From: Rhodobacter sp.
Lineage (GTDB): Bacteria > Pseudomonadota > Alphaproteobacteria > Rhodobacterales > Rhodobacteraceae
Assembly (NCBI GenBank): GCA_020637555.1
Contig: JACKKF010000011.1
Location: 1-47,159, forward strand
Direction of reading: 5' to 3'
DNA: 47,159 nucleotides
A program made the translations under genes and the position numbers. The notes beneath the pieces are model-generated. The model ran no database searches, had not been told where the DNA came from, and saw nothing but the letters and a program-made list of their open reading frames with translations. Positions 33,243 through 41,696 of this stretch are shown piece by piece. Each line of letters begins with the position of its first letter. The stretch's first letter is position 1.

Positions 33243-34112
33243 ATGGCCTATGACCTCTGCATCGCCGATCGCGCCTATTCCAGCTGGTCCCTGCGCGGCT
33301 GGCTTCTCTTCGACGCCTTCGGGCTCGTGCCCCGGCTGGTGGTGGCGCGCCTCTACGAGCCCGGCTTTGCCGAAACGCTCAAGGCATTTGCCCCGGCCCG
33401 CACCGTGCCCGCGCTTCGGCTGCCCGAGGGCGTGGTGATCGGCGACAGTCTGGCCATTGCCGAAGAACTGGCCAGCCGCCACCCTGAGGCTGGCCATTGG
33501 CCGACCGATCCCAGGGCGCGCGCCGTTGCCCGCGCCCTGGCGGCCGAAATGCACGCCGGGTTCGGCGCGCTGCGCGGCCACTGCCCGATGAATCTGCGTC
33601 TGTCCTATGCCGAGTGCGGGCCACCGCCCGAGGTGCTGGACGATCTTGCCCGTCTGGACATGCTCTGGTCCTGGGCGCGGGCGGAATGCGGGGCAGGGGG
33701 GCCGTGGCTGTGTGGCGATTACAGTGCGGCGGATGCGTTCTTCGCCCCGGTCGCGGCACGGATCGCCGGCTATAACCTGCCGGTGGGCGAGGCCGCGCAA
33801 GACTATGTCCGCGCGCATCTTGCCCATCCGTCGTTCCGGCGTTGGCGGGCGATGGGCCTGGTGGACGGGGCCGATCAGGCCTTTTACGATCGCCCCTATC
33901 CGCGCCGTCCCTGGCCCGGCCCTGCGCCCCTGGCGGCCGAGGTCTGCGATGGCCCGGCGATCAACGCGGATTGCCCCTATTCCGGCAAGCCGGTCACGCA
34001 TTTTCTGCGCGTGCAAGGGCAGGTTCTCGGGTTCTGCAACGCCTTTTGCCGCGACAAGACCCTCGCCGACCCGCAGGCCTGGCCGCAGGCGATGTCACGG
34101 CTTCAACCGTGA
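33243..34112 (+). CDS. Glutathione S-transferase fused to a Cys-rich YHS-like tail
   Basis: 289 residues. Residues 1-205 form a GST: thioredoxin-like part with AYSSWSLRGWLLFDAFG and the ADAFFAPVAARI helix of the C-terminal domain. Residues 233-289 are an extra module with four cysteines (C235, C244, C265, C269) reading CPYSGKPV and GFCNAFCRDK, which resembles YHS/TRASH-type metal-binding domains. AAGGAG precedes the start. The last 18 bp overlap the 3' end of queG, and the shared inverted repeat codes for AMSRLQP here and AMSRLKP there. Substrate and bound metal unknown. Confidence 0.82.
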   Translation: MAYDLCIADRAYSSWSLRGWLLFDAFGLVPRLVVARLYEPGFAETLKAFAPARTVPALRLPEGVVIGDSLAIAEELASRHPEAGHWPTDPRARAVARALAAEMHAGFGALRGHCPMNLRLSYAECGPPPEVLDDLARLDMLWSWARAECGAGGPWLCGDYSAADAFFAPVAARIAGYNLPVGEAAQDYVRAHLAHPSFRRWRAMGLVDGADQAFYDRPYPRRPWPGPAPLAAEVCDGPAINADCPYSGKPVTHFLRVQGQVLGFCNAFCRDKTLADPQAWPQAMSRLQP

Positions 34113-34119
34113 CATCGCC
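34088..34119. terminator. Inverted repeat shared by GST and queG 3' ends
   Basis: GGCGATGTCACGG (34088-34100) pairs perfectly with CCGTGACATCGCC (34107-34119) around CTTCAA. Each arm contains one gene's stop codon: TGA of the GST gene at 34110-34112 and, on the minus strand, that of queG at 34095-34097. It may act as a bidirectional terminator without T-tracts. Confidence 0.7.
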
Positions 34120-35123
34120 CATCGCGCGGCGTCGCGGACGGTCTCGTCCGGGTCCTCGGCAAGGGTTTGCGCCACGGCGGCCAGGCGGGGCTCGGCACTG
34201 TTGCCGATCGCATAGAGCACATTGCGCACGAACCGGTCCCGCCCGATCCGTTTGATGGGCGAGCCCGAGAACCGCGCGCGGAAGCTTGCGTCGTCCAGGG
34301 CTGCCAGGTCCGCCAGTGGCGGGGCGATCAGATCGTCGCGGGCGCTGTAGCGGATGTCTTGCGCGCGCTGGGCGAACTTGTTCCAGGGGCAGGCCGCCAG
34401 GCAATCGTCGCAGCCATAGATGCGATTGCCCAGCAAAGGCCGAAGCGCGGGATCGACGGGGCCCGCGTGCTCGATCGTCAGATAGGAAATGCACCGCCGC
34501 GCGTCGATCTGGAAGGGCGCGGGAAAGGCGTCGGTGGGGCAGGCATCCAGACAGGCCCTGCACCGGCCGCAATGCTCCGCACCGGGGGGGTCGGGCTCCA
34601 GCGCCAGGGTGGTGAAGATCGCACCCAGAAAGAACCAGCTTCCCAGGTCGCGGCTCACCAGGTTGGTATGCTTGCCCTGCCAGCCCAGACCGGCCGCTTC
34701 GGCCAGGGGCTTTTCCATCACCGGCGCCGTATCCACAAAGACCTTGATCTCGCCGCCGGCCCGCTCGATCAGCCAGCGGCCCAGCCGTTTCAGGCGTTTC
34801 TTGACCAGATCGTGATAGTCGCGGTTGCGGGCGTAGACGCTGATCGCCCCGGCGTGAGGCCGCGCGACGGCCTCCATAGGGTCGTCGTCGGGGGTATAGA
34901 CCTCGGCCAGCATCACCACCGATCGCGCGTCGGGCCACAAGGCGGCAGGATTGCCGCGCCAGAGCATCCGGTCGGCCATCCAGCCCATCTGCCCGTGCCG
35001 CCCCTCGGCCACGAACGCGGCCAGGCGCCCGGCCGCTGCGGGGATCGCGTCCGGCCGGGTCACGCCCATGGCGGAAAACCCCTCGGCCATGGCTTGCGCC
35101 TGCATTTCCGCCTTCAGCGCCAT
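34095..35123 (-). CDS. queG: Epoxyqueuosine reductase
   Basis: 342 residues. QueG landmarks are the conserved Asp in VDTAPVMEK (D131), the first [4Fe-4S] motif CGRCRACLDACPT (C185, C188, C191, C195), C211, and the second set CDDCLAACPW (C238, C241, C245). A short HEAT-like tail follows. The cobalamin-dependent enzyme reduces epoxyqueuosine to queuosine in tRNA. The start at 35123 has GAGGGGG 7 nt upstream; longer frames run into the intergenic repeat. It converges on the GST gene with an 18-bp overlap. Confidence 0.95.
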   Translation of the reverse strand: MALKAEMQAQAMAEGFSAMGVTRPDAIPAAAGRLAAFVAEGRHGQMGWMADRMLWRGNPAALWPDARSVVMLAEVYTPDDDPMEAVARPHAGAISVYARNRDYHDLVKKRLKRLGRWLIERAGGEIKVFVDTAPVMEKPLAEAAGLGWQGKHTNLVSRDLGSWFFLGAIFTTLALEPDPPGAEHCGRCRACLDACPTDAFPAPFQIDARRCISYLTIEHAGPVDPALRPLLGNRIYGCDDCLAACPWNKFAQRAQDIRYSARDDLIAPPLADLAALDDASFRARFSGSPIKRIGRDRFVRNVLYAIGNSAEPRLAAVAQTLAEDPDETVRDAARWAMSRLKP

Positions 35124-35129
35124 GCCGGC

Positions 35130-35180
35130 GCCCCCTCTTTGTGCGAGAAATATCCTTGGGGGGTGAGCGCCCTGGCGCGA
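35130..35180 (-). repeat. Rhodobacterales-style intergenic element
   Basis: On the minus strand a C-run is followed by AAGGATATTTC, then CAAAGAGGGGG just before queG. From memory, C-run/ATATTT/AAAG blocks of this kind recur between genes in Rhodobacteraceae, often with GC hairpins beside them. Here it also supplies the queG ribosome site. I saw no second copy in this window. Confidence 0.4.
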
Positions 35181-35252
35181 GGGGGGCAAACAGCCCCCCT
35201 GCCCGTGGAACACGGGCGCGGCGCGCGGGGGCTCGTTGCCCCCGCGCGCCGC
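35181..35252. repeat. Three tandem GC hairpins
   Basis: Three perfect stem-loops follow each other: GGGGGGC/GCCCCCC (35181-35199), GCCCGTG/CACGGGC (35201-35217) and a 15-bp stem at 35218-35232 with 35238-35252 around TCGTT. They fill the gap between the GST stop at 35265 and the queG promoter region. They could end GST transcription or be a mobile intergenic repeat. Confidence 0.7.
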
Positions 35253-35264
35253 CGTGACCGCTGG

Positions 35265-35942
35265 TCAGAAATCCAGATCGGCATAGCGCCGGGGCGGCGG
35301 AAAACCCGGGACCTGATCGGCCAGCAGCGGGCGAAAGGCGGGGCGCGACTTGATCGTCTGATACCAGGACTTGACCGAGGGCGCGCGCTCCCAGTCCACA
35401 TCGTTGATGTAATCGAGACAACTCAGATGCGCCGCCGCCGCGAAATCCGCCAGCGTCATCGCATTCCCGGCGATCCAGCGGCGGTGTTCGAGCAGCCAGC
35501 CCAGATAGTCCAGGTGATACTTGATCCGCGTCGAGCCCAGCTTGATCCTTTCGGAATCCGGGTATCCCCGACCCATGATCTTCTTGTTGACCCGCTCATA
35601 AAGCAGATTCGCGGTCACCTCGGCGTGGAACTTGTCATCGAACCAGGCGCACAGCCGGCGCACCTCGTATCGGCCTGCCGGGTCCTCGGGCATCAGCGCG
35701 GGCGCGGGGTGAACCTCGTCCAGGAACTCGCAGATCGCCTGGCTTTCCGACAGAAGCCTGCCCTCGTAGCGCAGGATCGGCACCTTGCCGGCCGGGTTCA
35801 GGCGCAGGAATTCGGTCCCGCCTTCCCAATAGCGTTCTTCCTTCAGCGTGAAGGGAATGCGCTTTTCCGCCAGCGTCAGCCGCACCTTGCGGCAGAAGGG
35901 CGACAGCGGGACATGATGCAGTTGATAGGGCGCGGCTTGCAT
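35265..35942 (-). CDS. Glutathione S-transferase family protein
   Basis: 225 residues. The thioredoxin-like domain begins YQLHHVPLSPFCRKVRLTLAEKRIPF, where SPFC places Ser or Cys at the active site; NPAGKVPIL and LLSESQAICEFLDE are the glutathione-site loops. The C-terminal helical domain carries WIAGNAMTLADFAAAAHLSCLDY. The substrate is unknown. The ATG at 35942 was preferred to a GTG at 35975 because family members start near here, but neither has an ideal ribosome site. Confidence 0.88.
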   Translation of the reverse strand: MQAAPYQLHHVPLSPFCRKVRLTLAEKRIPFTLKEERYWEGGTEFLRLNPAGKVPILRYEGRLLSESQAICEFLDEVHPAPALMPEDPAGRYEVRRLCAWFDDKFHAEVTANLLYERVNKKIMGRGYPDSERIKLGSTRIKYHLDYLGWLLEHRRWIAGNAMTLADFAAAAHLSCLDYINDVDWERAPSVKSWYQTIKSRPAFRPLLADQVPGFPPPRRYADLDF

Positions 35943-35991
35943 GGCGGCTCGGGGCTTGTCCCTTTCCCTTTGCACGCGACGGCGCGGAATT

Positions 35992-36723
35992 TCAACCGCC
36001 GAAACAGGCTGAGCGGTTGTCGCGCGCGATCGTCGCGGCGCCGTCCGCGATCGAGGCCGCCCTGCGCGAGAGGAACCCGTCGGGTCGTGCTGCGTCGCGC
36101 GACTGAGGCGCCGGCAGGACCGCTGCCAGAAGCGCGGCCTCCTGGGCGGTCAGAGCGCGCGCGTTGCGGGCGAAATAGCGTTGCGCCGCGGCCTCGACGC
36201 CGAAGATGCCTTCGTCGAACTCGGCCAGGTTCAGGTAGACCTCGAGAATGCGCTGCTTGGGCCACAGGATTTCGACCATCGGCGTGATCAGGGCTTCCAG
36301 CGCCTTGCGCACCCAGCTCCGGCCCTGCCAGAGAAAGGTATTCTTCACGACCTGCTGCGTGATGGTCGAGGCCCCGCGATCCGCGCCCTCGGCCAGGGCC
36401 GCGCGGATCGCCCGCAGATCGAACCCCCAGTGATTGCAGAAATTCACATCCTCGGCCGCCACCGCCGAACGCGCCATCACCGGCGCGATGGCATCGAAAT
36501 CGACCCAGCTCTGGGTGATTCCCCCCAGCCGGCGCGATTCGCTCCACATGTAGAGCCCGCCGGGCGGATCGACGACGCGGTAAAGCGCGATCCAGGCCAC
36601 CAGCAGCACGGCCAGGCCCGCCACGCCCAGGGCAGCCCAGCGAACCAGACGGCGAATGCCCGCCGCCGCGCGGTCCAGAAGCCGCGCGCGTTTCGGTGTC
36701 TTCTTTCTGCGTGTCCGTGCCAT
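35992..36723 (-). CDS. mtgA: Monofunctional peptidoglycan glycosyltransferase
   Basis: 243 residues, the MtgA size. A basic N-terminus precedes one membrane anchor (about residues 29-49). The GT51 motifs are AAEDVNFCNHWGFD with the catalytic Glu (E91), GASTITQQVVKNTFL, and RILEVYLNLAEF. It polymerises lipid II into glycan strands at the periplasmic face of the inner membrane. The start at 36723 gives the short basic leader; an upstream start at 36795 would overlap non-coding sequence. GST at 35942 follows 50 bp downstream. Confidence 0.94.
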   Translation of the reverse strand: MARTRRKKTPKRARLLDRAAAGIRRLVRWAALGVAGLAVLLVAWIALYRVVDPPGGLYMWSESRRLGGITQSWVDFDAIAPVMARSAVAAEDVNFCNHWGFDLRAIRAALAEGADRGASTITQQVVKNTFLWQGRSWVRKALEALITPMVEILWPKQRILEVYLNLAEFDEGIFGVEAAAQRYFARNARALTAQEAALLAAVLPAPQSRDAARPDGFLSRRAASIADGAATIARDNRSACFGG

Positions 36724-36853
36724 GCGCGCAGTTAACGGGCCGGACGCCCGGCCTGCAAGTCGCTTGGTTCCTGCCCGGGGTGCCTTTGGGGGCATGGACA
36801 GGGCCGCGCGCTGTGGTAGCGTCCCGCACGACGACAGCCAGGGGGTTTCACCG

Positions 36854-37474
36854 ATGATGACGCTTCACTACAGCCCGACCTCACCCTATGGCCGCAAGGT
36901 TCTGGTGCTCTTGCGGGAAACCGGGCAGGAGGACACGGTGGCGCTGAAGGGCGCGACGGGCACGCCGATCGACCCCTCGGGGATGCCGCTGGGCGCCAAT
37001 CCTCTGGGCAAGATTCCGGCGTTGGAACGGCCCGATGGCTGCACGCTTTACGACAGCCGGGTGATCTGCCGGTTCCTGGCCGCGCAGGCACAGGGCGGGC
37101 CCGCGCTCTATCCCGAAGCCCCGCGCCTGTGGGAGGTGCTGACCCTCGAGGCGACCGCAGACGGCATTCTGGATGCCGCGATTCTCATGCGCTACGAAAC
37201 CGCGCTGCGCAGCCCCGAACAGCAACTGCCCGCCTGGACCGAGGGGCAGTGGGCCAAGATCGACCGCGCGCTGACCGCGCTCGAGGAACGCTGGATGGCG
37301 CATCTCGAAGCCGCGCTGTGCATGGGGCAGATCGCGGTCGGCTGTGCGCTGACCTATCTGGATTTCCGTCACGCCGATCGCAACTGGCGCGACGCGCACC
37401 CCGCCCTTGCCGGATGGGAGGCGCGCTTTGCGCAGCGCGCGTCGATGCAGGCCACGCTGCCGCCGGCGGCCTGA
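36854..37474 (+). CDS. Glutathione S-transferase family protein
   Basis: 206 residues. LHYSPTSPYGRKVLVLLRE places a Ser or Tyr near the active site; NPLGKIPALERPDG and LYDSRVICRFL form the glutathione-binding loops. The helical domain ends with VGCALTYLDFRHADRNWR. Cytosolic detoxification or thiol role, substrate unknown. Two ATGs in a row lie at 36854/36857, preceded by AGGGGG. It is divergent from mtgA. The LysE gene follows after 10 bp. Confidence 0.88.
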   Translation: MMTLHYSPTSPYGRKVLVLLRETGQEDTVALKGATGTPIDPSGMPLGANPLGKIPALERPDGCTLYDSRVICRFLAAQAQGGPALYPEAPRLWEVLTLEATADGILDAAILMRYETALRSPEQQLPAWTEGQWAKIDRALTALEERWMAHLEAALCMGQIAVGCALTYLDFRHADRNWRDAHPALAGWEARFAQRASMQATLPPAA

Positions 37475-37484
37475 CCCGCGCATC

Positions 37485-38150
37485 ATGGGGGACACGCTGC
37501 TGCCCGCGTCGGCCTTTCTGGCGGCGTGGGGCTTTCTGGCGATGAATGTCGCGACGCCCGGGCCCAACGTGCTGAACACGATCGCACTGGCGATCGGGTC
37601 CGGTCGTCGGGCGGCCTTGGGGGCGGCACTGGGCACCGGGTTGGGGATCACCGTCTGGTGCCTGGGCATGATCCTGGGCGTGGCGGCGCTGCTGGCCGCC
37701 TGGCCCCTGGCCCGGCTGGGGTTGACCCTGGTCGCCATCGGTCTGCTGTTGTGGTTTTCCAGCCGCTACCTGCGCAACGCCCGCGCGGGCCTGGATGCGC
37801 TGCGCCGTCGCGCGCCCCCGGCGCCGTCGGGGCGCGCGGGGGTCGGCTTGCGGGGCGGTCTGGTGCGGTCGCTGTCGATTCTCATGGCCAATCCAAAGGC
37901 GCTGACGACCTGGCTGACGATGACCGCGATCTTTCCTGTGGCGCAGGCCGGCCCCCGCGACGTGGCCCTGCTCTGCGCGGGCTCGTGCGTCGTCGCCGGG
38001 GGCGTGCACGCGCTTTATGCGCTGGCGTTCTCGACCGCGCCTGCGGCGCGTGCCTTCCTGCGTGCGGCGCCCTGGATCAATCTGGGCGTCGGGCTTTTCT
38101 TCGCAGGCTTCGCGGCGACCCTTGCAGTGACGCTTTTGCGGCTTATCTGA
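37485..38150 (+). CDS. LysE-family amino acid/metabolite exporter
   Basis: 221 residues with about six membrane helices. The LysE/RhtB signature is seen in MNVATPGPNVLNTIALAIGSGRRAALGAALGTGLGI near the N-terminus, and LSILMANPKALTTWLTM later. Such proteins export amino acids or related compounds across the inner membrane. The gene begins 10 bp after the GST gene and is probably cotranscribed. The next 179 bp (38151-38329) should hold the pet operon promoter; no clear -35/-10 was found. Confidence 0.87.
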   Translation: MGDTLLPASAFLAAWGFLAMNVATPGPNVLNTIALAIGSGRRAALGAALGTGLGITVWCLGMILGVAALLAAWPLARLGLTLVAIGLLLWFSSRYLRNARAGLDALRRRAPPAPSGRAGVGLRGGLVRSLSILMANPKALTTWLTMTAIFPVAQAGPRDVALLCAGSCVVAGGVHALYALAFSTAPAARAFLRAAPWINLGVGLFFAGFAATLAVTLLRLI

Positions 38151-38329
38151 ACACGGTGCCCATGCGCGGCGCCGCCGCACCCGCCTGGCCATGGTGCGGC
38201 ATAATTCCCCATTTTCGCGGCTGGACGGACGTTCAAATCGCCGTTAAACACCCGGCTTGGAGGCTGCAGGACACTGCGGCTCGTTTCGGCGTATCTGCCG
38301 GACCCATGACCTTGAAATGGAGAATGCTC

Positions 38330-38891
38330 GTGTCCCAAGCAGACGACAACGCAGGCACTCGCCGGGATTTTCTGTATTACGCGACCGCTGGCGCGGGTGT
38401 CGTAGCGACCGGGGCGGCCGTCTGGCCGCTGGTCAACCAGATGAATCCCTCGGCTGACGTGCAGGCCCTGTCCTCGATCTTCGTCGACATCAGTGGCGTT
38501 GCCGTCGGCACGCAGTTGACCGTGAACTTCCTGGGCAAGCCGGTGTTCATCCGTCACCGCACCCAGGACGAGATCGACGCCGCCCGCGCGGTGGCGCTGA
38601 GCGATCTGGTCGATCCGACCGCCGAGAACGCGAATCTCCCGGCGACCGCCGACGCCACCGACGAAAACCGCGCCATGCCCGGCAAGGAAGAGTGGCTGAT
38701 CATGACCGGCGTCTGCACCCACTGGGCTGCGTGCCGCTGGGCAACGGCGCGGGCGATTTCGGCGGCTGGTTCTGCCCTGCCACGGGTCGCACTACGACAC
38801 GGCGGGTCGCATCCGCAAAGGTCCGGCGCCGCAAAACCTGCATATCCCCGTTGTCGCCTTTGTCGACGACACCACCATCCAGCTCGGCTAA
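38330..38891 (+). pseudogene. petA: Rieske iron-sulfur subunit of cytochrome bc1, frame broken
   Basis: The N-terminal 130 or so codons are intact: SQADDNAGTRRDFLYYATAG with its twin-arginine anchor helix, the SADVQALSSIFVDISG hinge, and GVCTH. Then one C is missing near 38722 (CACTGGGC where CTHLGC needs CACCTGGGC), and another near 38776 (TGCCCTGCC where CPCHG needs TGCCCCTGCC). After both, the normal end HYDTAGRIRKGPAPQNL resumes in another frame and stops at 38889-38891. These two losses fall exactly in the [2Fe-2S] ligand motifs. The start is GTG at 38330 with GGAG 7 nt upstream. Sequencing error is more likely than decay, because petC and all neighbours are intact. Confidence 0.88.
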
Positions 38892-38903
38892 GGGAGACGA
38901 GGC

Positions 38904-40250
38904 ATGTCCGGATTCCCACGACCATTACGAGCCCAAGACCGGCCGGAGAAGTGGCTTGACCGCCGCCTGCCGATCGTCGGGCTGATCTTATGATGACACC
39001 CTGATGATTCCCACCCCAAGAACCTGAACTGGTGGTGGATCTGGGGCATCGTCCCGCCTTCTGCCCGGTGTTGCAGATCGTCACCGGTATCGTTCTGGTG
39101 ATGCACTACACGCCGGAATCGACCATGGCCTTCACCTCGGTCGAACACATCATGCGGGACGTGAACGGCGGCTACATGCTGCGTTACCTCCACGCGAACG
39201 GCGCCTCGCTGTTCTTCTTCGCCGTCTATATCCACATCTTCCGCGGCCTCTATTACGGCAGCTACAAGGCCCCGCGCGAAGTGACCGGATCATCGGGATG
39301 CTGATCTATCTGGCGATGATGGCGACCGGCTTCATGGGCTATGTGCTGCCCCGGGGTCAGATGTCGTTCTGGGGCGCCACGGTGATCACCGGCCTGTTCG
39401 GCGCCATCCCGGGCATCGGCCCGACCATCCAGGAATGGCTGCTGGGCGGACCGGCTGTCGGCAACTACACGCTGAACCGCTTCTTCTCGCTGCACTACCT
39501 GCTGCCCTTCGTGATCGCGGGCCTTGTGATCCTGCATATCTGGGCCTTCCACCACACCGGCAACAACAACCCCGCCGGGATCGACGTGCGCAAAGGCTCC
39601 AAGGAAGAAGCCGAGAAGGACACGCTGCCCTTCTGGCCCTATTTCGTGATCAAGGACCTGTTCGCGCTGGTCGTGGTGCTGCTGGTGTTCTGGGCGATCG
39701 TCGCGTTCATGCCGAACTCCCAGGCCACCCCGACAACTACCGTCTGGCGAACCCGATGCAGACGCCCGCGCATATCGTCCCCGAATGGTATTTCCTGCCG
39801 TTCTACGCGATCCTGCGCGCCTTCACCGCGGATGTCTGGGTCGTGATCGCGGCGCACTGGATCAGCTTCGGCATCATCGACGCCAAGTTCTTTGGCGTGC
39901 TGGCGATGTTCGGCGCGATCCTGGTCCTGGCGCTGACGCCCTGGCTGGACACCTCGTCCGTGCGTTCGGGCCGGTTCCGTCCGATGTTCAAGTCGTTCTT
40001 CTGGCTGCTGGCCGTGGACTTCGTGGTGTTGATGTGGGCGGGCGCGATGCCGGCCGAGGGCATCTATACCAACATCGCCCTGATCGGTGCGGCCTACTGG
40101 TTCGCCTATTTCCTGATCATCCTGCCGCTGCTGGGTGTGCTTGAGCGTCCGACGACCCCGCCGGCGACCATCGAGCAGGACTTCAAGGCAACCGTGAAAG
40201 CGCACGCCAAGAAGTCGGGCCCCGCGCCCGAGCAGATCCCGGCTGAGTGA
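38904..40250 (+). pseudogene. petB: Cytochrome b of the bc1 complex, frame broken
   Basis: From ATG 38904 to TGA 40248-40250 the whole cytochrome b can be traced, but in several frames. Well-kept parts are GGYMLRYLHANGASLFFFAV, HYLLPFVIAGLVILHIWAFH with heme-ligand histidines, and PEWYFLPFYAILR of the Qo site. Small lesions are inferred near 38912, 38942, 38988, 39013, 39054, 39064, 39285 and 39711-39723. One gives in-frame stops (TTATGATGA at 38988-38996). Downstream of 39730 the frame is clean to the end. In a working gene it would carry electrons through hemes bL and bH and pump protons. It sits between petA and petC, the standard operon. Confidence 0.88.
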
Positions 40251-40273
40251 TCGAAAGCAAGAGGTTGAATACC

Positions 40274-41056
40274 ATGATCCGCAAACTTGCCCTTTCGACC
40301 CTGACGGTCGCGGCGCTCTGCACCGCGCCGGTGATGGCCGCGGAGGGTGGTCATGTCCATGACTACGCCTTCTCGTTCGAGGGACCCTTCGGCACCTATG
40401 ACCGCGCGCAGCTTCAGCGCGGTCTGCAGGTCTACAACGAGGTCTGCTCGGCCTGTCACGGCCTGGAACTGGTCACGTTCCGCTCGCTGGCGGACACGAC
40501 CGGCCCGGCCATCGACGCCGACACGCTGCGCGCCTTTGCCGCCGAACACGAAGTGTCCGACGGTCAGGGCGGTTACCGCACGGCGACCGTCACCGACCAC
40601 TTCCCCGGTTCGTCGCTGGAAAACGCACCCGACCTCAGCCTGATGGCCAAGGCCCGCGCGGGTTTCCACGGTCCCTATGGCCTGGGCATCAACCAGCTGA
40701 TTCACGGCATGGGCGGTCCGGAATACATCGCGTCCTTCGTCACCGGCTTCACCGGTGAGGAAACCGAACAGGGCGGCGCGATCTTCTACGAGAACTCGGC
40801 CTTTGGCGGCAATGTCGCCATGCCCCCGATCCTGTCGGACGGGCTGGTCGAATACTCGGACGGGACCGAAGCGACCGAACACCAGATGGCGCAGGACGTG
40901 GCCGCCTTCCTGATGTGGGCCGCCGAACCGCACCTGGTGCAGCGCAAGATGTGGGGCTTTGTCGGCGTCATCTTCCTGGTGCTGCTGGCCTCGCTGCTCT
41001 ATCTGACCAACAAGCGTCTGTGGGCGCCGATCAAGGATCAGGCCAAGAACAGCTGA
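40274..41056 (+). CDS. petC: Cytochrome c1
   Basis: 260 residues, intact. A Sec leader ends near VMAAEG. The heme site is CSACH (C58, C61, H62), the sixth ligand is probably M183 in NVAMPP, and a C-terminal membrane anchor spans residues 228-245. It passes electrons from the Rieske protein to soluble or membrane cytochrome c. AAGAGG lies upstream of the start at 40274, 23 bp after petB. A strong terminator follows, closing the operon. Confidence 0.96.
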   Translation: MIRKLALSTLTVAALCTAPVMAAEGGHVHDYAFSFEGPFGTYDRAQLQRGLQVYNEVCSACHGLELVTFRSLADTTGPAIDADTLRAFAAEHEVSDGQGGYRTATVTDHFPGSSLENAPDLSLMAKARAGFHGPYGLGINQLIHGMGGPEYIASFVTGFTGEETEQGGAIFYENSAFGGNVAMPPILSDGLVEYSDGTEATEHQMAQDVAAFLMWAAEPHLVQRKMWGFVGVIFLVLLASLLYLTNKRLWAPIKDQAKNS

Positions 41057-41079
41057 TCCCCCCGGATCACAGACCCGTG

Positions 41080-41104
41080 AAACGCGCCCCCGAGGGCGCG
41101 TTTT
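41080..41104 (+). terminator. Terminator of the pet operon
   Basis: AAACGCGCCC (41080-41089) pairs with GGGCGCGTTT (41094-41103) around CCGA, with one further T. It lies 24 bp after the petC stop. Confidence 0.88.
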
Positions 41105-41171
41105 GCATTCCGGGCCTCTGGAACCGGGCGTTTTGCTTGGCTAGGCTTGCGCGAAACGCATGGGTTGCCGC

Positions 41172-41696
41172 ATGAAAACCGCCCTGATCTGCCTGACCAC
41201 GCTTGCCTCGGTGCTTGCCGGGTTCCCCGCCGCCGCGCAATGGGTTGCCGTCGGGCGCTGGGGCGAACCCGAGGATTTCCGTTTCGTCGCGCCGGGTCAC
41301 TGGATGGTCTGGTCCCCCGCACGCGATACGGTCGAGGTCAGTGCCGAAGGCGACAATCACGACGGTCGCCTGACCTTCTGGTGCCGCCAGGATGCCTCGG
41401 ACGGCGGCATCCGGTTCAGCCACTATTTTGGCGACACATTGGCGCCGGCCGGCGGCGAGGCTGCACAGACCGTCGCCCTGGTCGTGGACGGGCAGCGGTT
41501 CGAACGCCGGATGACCTATGATCCCGCTGGCCGCCTTTGGCAGACAGCGGGCGGGCTGGGGCAGGATTTCCTGGATGCGTTCAGCTGGGGCACGCGGCTG
41601 GAGGTGCAGACCGACACTGGTGCACTGGTGACCCGCATGGGCCTGAACGGCAGCGGCACCGCGCGCGGCGCGCTGCGCCGGACCTGCGGTCTTTAA
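41172..41696 (+). CDS. Secreted protein of unknown function
   Basis: 174 residues. A clear Sec leader, MKTALICLTTLASVLAGFPAAAQ, is cleaved near AAAQ. The mature part is strand-rich with two cysteines (WCRQ and RRTCGL), possibly a disulfide. I recognise no family. The start at 41172 gives the best leader; an ATG at 41160 is in frame. Its stop overlaps the thiQ stop on the other strand by the four bases TTAA (41693-41696). Confidence 0.75.
   Translation: MKTALICLTTLASVLAGFPAAAQWVAVGRWGEPEDFRFVAPGHWMVWSPARDTVEVSAEGDNHDGRLTFWCRQDASDGGIRFSHYFGDTLAPAGGEAAQTVALVVDGQRFERRMTYDPAGRLWQTAGGLGQDFLDAFSWGTRLEVQTDTGALVTRMGLNGSGTARGALRRTCGL

Noticed and set aside
34167..36287. A 706-codon plus-strand frame across queG, a GST and mtgA
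   Set aside because: Antisense shadow of three known families, crossing the triple-hairpin spacer.
38722..39723. Programmed frameshifting in petA-petB
   Set aside because: There are many scattered lesions of differing type, including in-frame stops, not one slippery site.
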